The position numbers and the translations under genes are program-made. Shown here in pieces: positions 47,535 through 53,636 of a stretch of 64,000 nt of DNA. This stretch comes from Kribbella antiqua (lineage in GTDB: Bacteria > Actinomycetota > Actinomycetes > Propionibacteriales > Kribbellaceae), in NCBI RefSeq assembly GCF_004345665.1, contig NZ_SLWR01000003.1, positions 310,001 through 374,000 of the forward strand, read 5' to 3'. The notes under the pieces were generated by a model, which had not been told where the DNA came from, ran no database searches, and saw only the letters and a list, made by a program, of their open reading frames with translations. The first letter of the stretch is position 1. Every line of letters starts with the position of its first letter.

Positions 47535-47570
47535 TTCTGGATATTAGATGTCCTGAATAGCAGGAGTCAA
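47535..47570 (-). promoter_or_regulatory. Rrf2 gene promoter with overlapping operator
   Basis: On the minus strand: -35 TTGACT (47565-47570), 18-nt spacer, -10 TAATAT (47541-47546), and the ATG at 47532, giving a very short or no leader. The dyad 47535-47557 (TTCTGG, ATATTAGATG, TCCTGAA) covers the -10 completely, the geometry of autorepression. Confidence 0.8.
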
Positions 47571-47601
47571 GAGGCCCGGCAGCAAGCCGCCGCCGGGCCT
47601 C
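47571..47601 (-). terminator. Terminator after phoX
   Basis: Perfect 10-bp stem (47571-47580 and 47592-47601, GAGGCCCGGC and its complement) with an 11-nt loop, 12 nt after the phoX stop. The -35 element of the Rrf2 promoter directly abuts it. Confidence 0.8.
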
Positions 47602-47613
47602 CCGAAGAGAACC

Positions 47614-49674
47614 TCAGCTACCGACGCGGGCGCCGTCCTTGCGCCAGACGCAGGCGATGGCCGGACGGGGGAAGTTGTCCGTGTGCGGCCAGGTGGAGGT
47701 CGGCTTCTCGAAGGTGGCGTCGTCGGTCTCGCCCGGGTGCTGGACGGCGACGAACGCGGTCTTGTCGTCCTCGGAGACCAGCGGGCCGCAGGCCTCGGAG
47801 CCGAACGGCACGGACAGGAACTGCTTGACCTGGCCGCGGTTCGGGCCGGCCACCGGGACGGTGAAGATGCCGTCGTTGGAGCCGAGCACGTTGCCGTCGG
47901 TGGAGATCCACAGGTTGCCGGAGCCGTCGAAGCTGACGTTGTCCGGGCAGGAGATCGGGCTCACCTTGGTCTTGTCGAACCCACCGAAGTACGTCTCCTG
48001 GGCGGTCGGGTCACCGCAGACCAGGAACAGGGTCCAGTAGAAGCCGGTCTTGGCCGCGTCGTCGCCCTCCTCGCTGATCTCGAGGATGTACCCGTTCCGG
48101 TTGCCGGCCTTCTCGATCAGCGGGCTGTCCAGGGTGTCGCGGGTGTGCGACTTCGCCAGCGGGTTCGCCTCGTCGACGGCGAAGGTGCTGCCGCGCTTGT
48201 CGTTGTTCGTCAGCGCCGCGTAGATCCGGCCGTTCACCGGGTTGCGCTCGACGTCCTCGGGGCGGTCCATCCGCGTCGCCCCGGCCTTGTCGCCGGCGAC
48301 CCGGGTGTTGATCAGCACTTCCTGTACGGACATGCCGTCGATGAACGACTTCTTGTCCGTGGTCAGCGGGATCCACTGCCCGATGCCGTCGTAAAGGCCG
48401 TCCTCGGCGCCGTCACCGGTGAACTTGGCGACGTACAGGGTGCCCTCGTCCAGTAGGCCGAAGTTGTTCTTCCGGTTCTTCGCGTCGTACTTGCCGGCCG
48501 AGACGAACTTGTAGATGTACTCGCCCTTCTCGTCGTCGCCGAGGTACACCGCGATCCGCCCGTCGGCGGTGATCGTGGTGGTCGCGCCCTCGTGCTTGAG
48601 CCGGCCGAGCATGGTGCGCTTCTTCGGCGCCGCCTTCGGGTCGTAGGGGTCCACCTCGACCACCCAGCCGGACCGGAACACCTCGGTCGGGGTCTTGGTC
48701 AGGTCGAACCGCGCGTCGACGGTGCTCCACTGGCGGGCGGACTTGGTCACCGTGGTCGGGACGCCGTACCGCTTGTAGCTGTCGACGTACTCCGCCGGGA
48801 CCGTGCCGGTCACGTCGTAGTAGCCGTTGAAGTTCTCCTCGCCGGACAGGATGGTGCCCCAAGGCGTGACGCCGCCGGCGCAGTTGCCGAAGGTGCCGAA
48901 GGCAACCTTTCCGACGCGGCTGTCGGCGGCGGCCGGTCCGGTCACCTCGAACTTGGTGGTGGCGGTGATCCGGCGGTTGTAGCGGGACAGGTCCTTGTCC
49001 CGGACCCACTGGCCCTTGCGACCGACCCGCTCGATCTGTACGACGGTCAGACCGTGGGCCGCCAGACCGATCCGGGCGATCGTGGCGGCGTCGTACTTGC
49101 CGGTCGGGAACATCAGGTTCTCGTCGGTGTACTCGTGGTTGCAGACGAGCAGCGCCTTCCGGTCGTCGCGGAGCGGCACGATCATCGTGTAGTCGTTGTT
49201 GTACCCGAACTGCTTGGCCTGCGCCTCGGGCGTCTGCTTGTACGGGTCGAACTTCGGCGCACCCGGCACGACCGGGTCGCCCCACTTGATGATGACTCCC
49301 TGCTCGTAGCCGGCCGGGATGACGATGTCGTCCTTGCGGTTCGGCGGTACGACGCTGTGCGTCAGCGCACCGTGCCGGTCGAAGCCGGGGAAGTCGCCGT
49401 TGCCGGCGGCGGAACCGGAGACCGGCTGGTCGGCGGCGGCCGGCAGGTTGGCCGCGAGCGATGCGACACCGGCGGCGGCGACACCAGCGGCGCCGACCTT
49501 CAGCACGTTGCGGCGCGAGAACGCGGACCGCATCACCGTCTGGATGTGCTCGTTGCCGGAGGTGTTCGGCTCCGGGTGGTCACACTGGTTGGCGCACTTC
49601 AGCTCGCAAGTGCGGAAACTACGGGATCCGTGGCGGGTGCCGATCTGACTGATCAGCGGCAGGAACTTGGTCAC
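47614..49674 (-). CDS. phoX: PhoX-type alkaline phosphatase (DUF839), Tat-exported
   Basis: 686 residues. A conserved N-terminal region (TCELKCANQCDHPEPNTSGN) precedes the Tat motif SRRNVLKVG at 53-61 and a hydrophobic stretch that ends in PAAADQ. The PhoX core includes VCNHEYTDENLMF, TFGNCAGGVTPWGTILSGEE with the probable iron-ligand Cys265 and acidic calcium ligands, and RPEDVERNPVNGRIYAALTN. PhoX releases phosphate from organic esters outside the cell using Fe and Ca. A PHO box lies upstream, so PhoP control under phosphate starvation is likely. The start is a GTG. Confidence 0.93.
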   Translation of the reverse strand: MTKFLPLISQIGTRHGSRSFRTCELKCANQCDHPEPNTSGNEHIQTVMRSAFSRRNVLKVGAAGVAAAGVASLAANLPAAADQPVSGSAAGNGDFPGFDRHGALTHSVVPPNRKDDIVIPAGYEQGVIIKWGDPVVPGAPKFDPYKQTPEAQAKQFGYNNDYTMIVPLRDDRKALLVCNHEYTDENLMFPTGKYDAATIARIGLAAHGLTVVQIERVGRKGQWVRDKDLSRYNRRITATTKFEVTGPAAADSRVGKVAFGTFGNCAGGVTPWGTILSGEENFNGYYDVTGTVPAEYVDSYKRYGVPTTVTKSARQWSTVDARFDLTKTPTEVFRSGWVVEVDPYDPKAAPKKRTMLGRLKHEGATTTITADGRIAVYLGDDEKGEYIYKFVSAGKYDAKNRKNNFGLLDEGTLYVAKFTGDGAEDGLYDGIGQWIPLTTDKKSFIDGMSVQEVLINTRVAGDKAGATRMDRPEDVERNPVNGRIYAALTNNDKRGSTFAVDEANPLAKSHTRDTLDSPLIEKAGNRNGYILEISEEGDDAAKTGFYWTLFLVCGDPTAQETYFGGFDKTKVSPISCPDNVSFDGSGNLWISTDGNVLGSNDGIFTVPVAGPNRGQVKQFLSVPFGSEACGPLVSEDDKTAFVAVQHPGETDDATFEKPTSTWPHTDNFPRPAIACVWRKDGARVGS

Positions 49675-49703
49675 GCTCGGGACCCTAGGGAGGTCAGGCG
49701 GTA

Positions 49704-49725
49704 ACTGAGTGAAGGTCAGGTGAAC
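49704..49725 (-). promoter_or_regulatory. PHO box (PhoP site) of phoX
   Basis: On the minus strand two adjacent 11-nt direct repeats, GTTCACCTGAC and CTTCACTCAGT, 30 nt before the phoX start. They match the actinobacterial PhoP repeat (GTTCACCnnnn type): strong in the first unit, weaker in the second. Confidence 0.8.
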
Positions 49726-49734
49726 GTCGTGAGG

Positions 49735-49750
49735 CTTAGGTTGCCCTAAG
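49735..49750. promoter_or_regulatory. Perfect palindrome resembling half of an iron box
   Basis: CTTAGG-TTGC-CCTAAG, 10 nt upstream of the PHO box. The left part TTAGGTT matches the start of the DtxR/IdeR consensus; the right half is less similar. Could be an extra regulator site of phoX, whose enzyme needs iron, or chance. Confidence 0.35.
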
Positions 49751-49771
49751 TAGCAAGGAGGAATGGAGCAG

Positions 49772-50689
49772 TCACGCTGCGGAGGCAGTGACCGCGGTCC
49801 GCGCGAGCGACTGGATCCGGCGCCGCTGCATCATGCTGTCCCAGGTGAAGATTGCCAGAGCGAACCACACCAGCCCGAAGCCGGCCCACCGCATCGGCGA
49901 CATCGCCTCGTGGAACAGCAGTACGGCGAGCGCGAACTGCATGCTCGGCGTGATGTAGTTCAGCAGGCCGAGCGTCGTCATCGACACCCGCGTCGAGGCC
50001 GCGCCGAACAGCACCAGCGGAAGCGACGTGATCGGCCCAGCCAGCATCACCACGGCCAGGTAGCCGGCGCCGTGATCTGCGACCGTCGACTGTCCCTGCA
50101 ATCCCAGTACGACGATCGCCGCAAGTGCGACCGGGGCGACGGTAGCGGTCTCGATCGCCATCCCCTCGATCGCCCCGGCGCCGGCCTGCTTCTTCGCCAG
50201 CCCGTACAGCCCGAACGAGAAAGTCAGGACGAGTGCCACCCAGGGCGGCCGCCCATTCTCGATGGTCAATCCGATCACCGCGCCGAAGGCGATCGCGAGC
50301 GCGGTCCACTGCAACGTTCGCAGCCGCTCCTTGAGGACCAGGACGCCGAGCAACACGGTGAACAGCGGAGTGATGAAGTAGCCGAGCGACGTCTCGACCA
50401 CCCGGTTGTTGTGCACACCCCAGATGTAGGTGCCCCAGTTCACCGAGATGAGTACGGCGGCCGCCATCAACCGCCACCGCCGCCGCGGCTCCCGCAGTAC
50501 TGCCTTCACCGTGCCGAACTTCCGCAGTACGACGACCAGCAACGCGATCGTGGCCATCGACCAGACCACCCGATGCGCGAGTACCTCGATCGAACCGGAG
50601 TACTCCAGCAGCTTCCAGTAGAGCGGAAACAGGCCCCAGATCAGATACGCGGCGAGGCCGTAGGCGAACCCTCTCCGCTGTTCTGGCAC
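49772..50689 (-). CDS. rarD: RarD, EamA family membrane transporter
   Basis: 305 residues with ten helices in two EamA repeats. The RarD signature region is clear: GLAAYLIWGLFPLYWKLLEY, EVLAHRVVWSM, then NWGTYIWGVHNNRVVETSLG and YFITPLF. RarD proteins are drug/metabolite-type carriers of uncertain substrate. GTG 50689 (VPEQRRGFAYG) is chosen because it is the usual N-terminus and TAGGGT lies 7 nt upstream (leaderless pattern). An ATG 33 nt further up is also in frame. Confidence 0.9.
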   Translation of the reverse strand: MPEQRRGFAYGLAAYLIWGLFPLYWKLLEYSGSIEVLAHRVVWSMATIALLVVVLRKFGTVKAVLREPRRRWRLMAAAVLISVNWGTYIWGVHNNRVVETSLGYFITPLFTVLLGVLVLKERLRTLQWTALAIAFGAVIGLTIENGRPPWVALVLTFSFGLYGLAKKQAGAGAIEGMAIETATVAPVALAAIVVLGLQGQSTVADHGAGYLAVVMLAGPITSLPLVLFGAASTRVSMTTLGLLNYITPSMQFALAVLLFHEAMSPMRWAGFGLVWFALAIFTWDSMMQRRRIQSLARTAVTASAA

Positions 50690-50832
50690 AACCCACACCC
50701 TAAGCCCGACGGACAGTGGCATCCAACCACTTTGCTCATGACGTGAGACGGGCCGGCGTCCACTGGCGGCTGCACCAGTTGGTGGGCTGGTGTGATGCGG
50801 TTGGATGGAGGGGTGGACACGAGGAGGCTCGC

Positions 50833-51585
50833 GTGGGTGTGAGGACCGGTCTGGTCTCGGTGACGTTCCGCCAGTTGACGGCCGATGAGGTGGTGGACGT
50901 GGCGGCCAGGGCTGGGCTGGGGACGATCGAGTGGGGTGGCGACGTCCATGTCCCGCTCGGGAATCTGCCGGTCGCGCGGCGGGTCAAGGCGTTGTCGGAG
51001 GAGCGTGGGCTGGCGATAGCGGCGTACGGCTCCTATTTGCGGGCCGGCAGCGTCGACCGCGAGGAGATGCGCTCGGCCGTCGCCACGGCCGCCGCGCTCG
51101 GTGCGCCGAGGATTCGCGTCTGGGCAGGCAACGTCGGTACGGCGCAAGCGGGGGTGGGCGACCGGATGGCGGTGACCCGCGGTCTCGCGGAGCTTGCGGA
51201 GATGGCGGCCGGGTCGGATATCGAGATCGCGATGGAGTTCCACCGCAACACGCTCACCGACGAGGTCGACTCGACCATCACCCTGCTGCTCGACGTCGGC
51301 GCCCCGAACCTCAAGACCTACTGGCAGCCGCCGGTCGACGTCGGGGACGCCGAGTGCCTGGGGCAACTCGAGGCCCTGATGCCGTGGCTGAGCACGGTCC
51401 ACGTCTTCTCCTGGTGGCCCTCCAGCACCCGCCTCCCGCTGGCAGCTCGCGAGTCGCTCTGGCGCCGGGTCCTGGAACGGCTCGCCGCCGAACCCCGGGA
51501 GATCAACGCCCTGCTGGAGTTCGTCGCCGATGACTCGCCGGAACAGTTGGCCAAAGACGCAGCGGACCTGCACAGCTGGGTCTGA
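50833..51585 (+). CDS. Sugar phosphate isomerase/epimerase-like TIM-barrel protein
   Basis: 250 residues of the AP-endonuclease-2/xylose isomerase-like fold. Visible are GTIEWGGDVHV (strand 2), IRVWAGNVGT, IEIAMEFHRNTLTDEVD with the metal Glu and His, and HVFSWWP. GAGGAGG at 50821-50827 supports GTG 50833 rather than the open extension. Members handle inositols or keto-sugars; the substrate here is unknown. It is divergent from rarD. Confidence 0.82.
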   Translation: MGVRTGLVSVTFRQLTADEVVDVAARAGLGTIEWGGDVHVPLGNLPVARRVKALSEERGLAIAAYGSYLRAGSVDREEMRSAVATAAALGAPRIRVWAGNVGTAQAGVGDRMAVTRGLAELAEMAAGSDIEIAMEFHRNTLTDEVDSTITLLLDVGAPNLKTYWQPPVDVGDAECLGQLEALMPWLSTVHVFSWWPSSTRLPLAARESLWRRVLERLAAEPREINALLEFVADDSPEQLAKDAADLHSWV

Positions 51586-51701
51586 ATAGTCGGAGCTGGT
51601 TGCCTGGCGTTGGCGGAAAGTTTCGCTGAGTACTGGCCAACGGGCGGATTGTGACGCGATGCTGGCCGGTGACAGGTTCCTTCACCGCCCCGGAGGTATC
51701 C

Positions 51702-52442
51702 ATGATCAGGTCGATTCCCCGGCTTCTCGCCGTACTCCTGCTGTTCGCCGCCACGCTCACCACCAGCCAGGTCCTGACCGCGACCGAGGCGCATGCCGAC
51801 GGCTGCTACACCTGGGGTCGCACGCTCAGCGAAGGAGCCAGCGGCGAGGACGTGCGCCAGCTGCAGATCCGCGTCGCGGGCTACCCCGGGTACGGCGGGC
51901 ATCTGGCGACCGACGGCGCCTTCGGCCCGGCGACCAAGGCCGCGGTACAGCGGTTCCAGTCGGCGTACGGGCTGGGCTCGGACGGGATCGCCGGGCCGGC
52001 GACATTCAGCAAGATCTACGCGCTGCAGGACGACGACTGCACGCCGATCCATTTCACCTACTCCGAGCTGGACGACGGCTGCGGTGGTTCCGGGTACGAC
52101 GGCGGTCCGCTGTCGGAGGCGGCGACGAAGGCGAACGCGTTGCAGACCATGTGGCAGCTCGAGGCGATGCGGCACGCGCTCGGCGACCAGCCGCTGAACA
52201 TCACCAGCGGATTCCGCAGCACCGCGTGCAACAACTCGGTCGGCGGTGCGAGCAACAGCCAGCATCTGTACGGCCGCGCGGCCGACCTGGTCGGCGTCCA
52301 CTCCCTCTGCACCCTCGCCAAACAAGCCCGCAACCACGGCTTCGGCGGCATCTTCGGGCCCGGTTACCCAGGGCACAACGACCACACGCACGTGGATATC
52401 CGCAGCAGCAACGTCTGGGACGCCCCGAACTGCGGGATCTAG
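51702..52442 (+). CDS. Secreted peptidoglycan-binding M15 zinc DD-carboxypeptidase
   Basis: 246 residues. The signal peptide (LLAVLLLFAATLTTSQVLTATEAHA) is cleaved near residue 33. A PG_binding_1 domain covers about 44-105 (GEDVRQLQIRVAGYPGYGG, DGAFGPATKAAVQRFQ). The C-terminal M15 domain has zinc ligands His188 and Asp195 (SQHLYGRAADL) and His230 (HNDHTHVDI). The layout is that of Streptomyces albus G DD-carboxypeptidase. GGAGG precedes ATG 51702. It trims or lyses cell wall outside the cell. Confidence 0.92.
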   Translation: MIRSIPRLLAVLLLFAATLTTSQVLTATEAHADGCYTWGRTLSEGASGEDVRQLQIRVAGYPGYGGHLATDGAFGPATKAAVQRFQSAYGLGSDGIAGPATFSKIYALQDDDCTPIHFTYSELDDGCGGSGYDGGPLSEAATKANALQTMWQLEAMRHALGDQPLNITSGFRSTACNNSVGGASNSQHLYGRAADLVGVHSLCTLAKQARNHGFGGIFGPGYPGHNDHTHVDIRSSNVWDAPNCGI

Positions 52443-52451
52443 CGTGAGCGG

Positions 52452-53408
52452 ATGGACGAACGTCTGGTCGCCGTGGTGGCGTACGACGGTGTCGAGCTGC
52501 TGGACATCGCCTGTGTGACGTCGTGTCTCGACATCGCGAACCGGATCGGGGCCAGTCCGCCGTACCGGGCAATGCTTTTGACGCTGGGCCGGCGCAGCAT
52601 CACCTGTGACTCGGGTATCCAGCTGCAGGCGGACGAGGCCCTCGAGCGGTTCAACGAGCCTTTCGACACCTTGATGGTGTCCGGAGGGCTCGGCCACGAG
52701 GAGGCGGCGTCGGACCCTCGCTTGGTGGGTCACGTACGACGCCTGGCCGCGCTCGCCCGCCGGGTGTCATCGGCCTGTACGGGCGCGACGGTGCTCGCCG
52801 AAGCGGGTCTGCTCACTGGTCGCCGGGCCACCACGCATTGGATGTACGCCGACAAGCTCGCCGAGAGCTACCCCGACGTACAGGTCGACGCCGACCCGAT
52901 CTACATCCGCGACGGGCAGGTGGCGACGTCGGGTGGGGTGACGAGTGCTCTCGACCTCACTTTGTCCTTCATCGAGGAGGACCACGGCGAGGCGTTGGCC
53001 CGCGGCGTCGCGATGGGCACGGTCGCGTACCTGCAGCGGCCGGGTGGGCAGTCCCAGATGAGCATGTTCGTGGCGACCCGGTTGAGCGGCGATCTCCTCG
53101 TACGACGTCTTCGCGACCACATCGTGAGCCACCTGAACAGCGACCTCAGCACGCCGGTGCTGGCCCGCTTCGCCGGTGTCAGCGAGAGGCATCTGTCGCG
53201 GCTCTTCCTGACCCACGTCGAGCAGACGCCGGCGCAGTACGTCCGCGGCGTCCGGACCGAAGCCGCCGCACACCTGGTGATGTCGACCGAGCTGCCCCTC
53301 GGCGCGGTCGCCCGGCAATGCGGCTTCGGGTCGACCGAGTCCCTCCGCCAGGCGTTCCTCGACCGGTACGGCGTACCTCCGTCGAAGTACCGCCGCGCGC
53401 CGGCCTGA
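52452..53408 (+). CDS. GlxA-type AraC family regulator (DJ-1/PfpI + HTH)
   Basis: 318 residues. The N-terminal DJ-1/PfpI domain spans about 1-190 (LVAVVAYDGVELLDIACVTS, VSSACTGATVLAEAGLLTGR, with the nucleophile-elbow Cys in ACTG). The AraC helix-turn-helix pair is at about 215-310 (VLARFAGVSERHLSRLFLTH, GAVARQCGFGSTESLRQAFL). It begins 9 nt after the M15 peptidase stop and may be co-transcribed. The ligand is unknown. Confidence 0.92.
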   Translation: MDERLVAVVAYDGVELLDIACVTSCLDIANRIGASPPYRAMLLTLGRRSITCDSGIQLQADEALERFNEPFDTLMVSGGLGHEEAASDPRLVGHVRRLAALARRVSSACTGATVLAEAGLLTGRRATTHWMYADKLAESYPDVQVDADPIYIRDGQVATSGGVTSALDLTLSFIEEDHGEALARGVAMGTVAYLQRPGGQSQMSMFVATRLSGDLLVRRLRDHIVSHLNSDLSTPVLARFAGVSERHLSRLFLTHVEQTPAQYVRGVRTEAAAHLVMSTELPLGAVARQCGFGSTESLRQAFLDRYGVPPSKYRRAPA

Positions 53409-53434
53409 CCCCAGGAATCCGGCAGGTTTCCCCA

Positions 53435-53468
53435 CAGATCCGGACGCGATCACGTCCTTCCGGATCTG
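53435..53468 (+). terminator. Possible terminator hairpin after the GlxA-type gene
   Basis: Perfect 10-bp arms CAGATCCGGA (53435-53444) and TCCGGATCTG (53459-53468) around a 14-nt loop that itself can pair (GGACG/CGTCC). It lies 26 nt after the stop; no T tract. A protein-binding dyad is the alternative. Confidence 0.5.
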
Positions 53469-53498
53469 GTTGCCGACGTCACTCCGCACGATCAGGGC

Positions 53499-53597
53499 AT
53501 GACGTGGTTCATCACTGCCCTCAAGAAGTACGCCGTGTTCAACGGCACCCCAACCCCCAACCGCTACGGTGACAACCCCAAGCCGGTCTCACGATGA
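53499..53597 (+). pseudogene. Remnant of a DUF805 membrane protein (N-terminus only)
   Basis: An ATG reading frame of 32 residues that begins MTWFITALKKYAVFNG, very close to the standard N-terminus of DUF805 proteins (M-x-W-[FY]-x-x-A-L-K-[KN]-Y-A-V-F-x-G). It then runs into 16 unrelated Pro/Asn-rich residues and a stop. The normal arginine motif and four helices are missing, so this is probably the stub of a deleted gene. Confidence 0.7.
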
Positions 53598-53636
53598 CCC
53601 GCGCCGACGCCGAAGCCCGCAACCTCAGAACACGTG

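Noticed and set aside
49735-49750. Palindrome as terminator of rarD
   Set aside because: Only 6-bp AT-containing arms with no T tract; position next to the PHO box fits a regulator site better. Kept as a low-confidence regulatory site.
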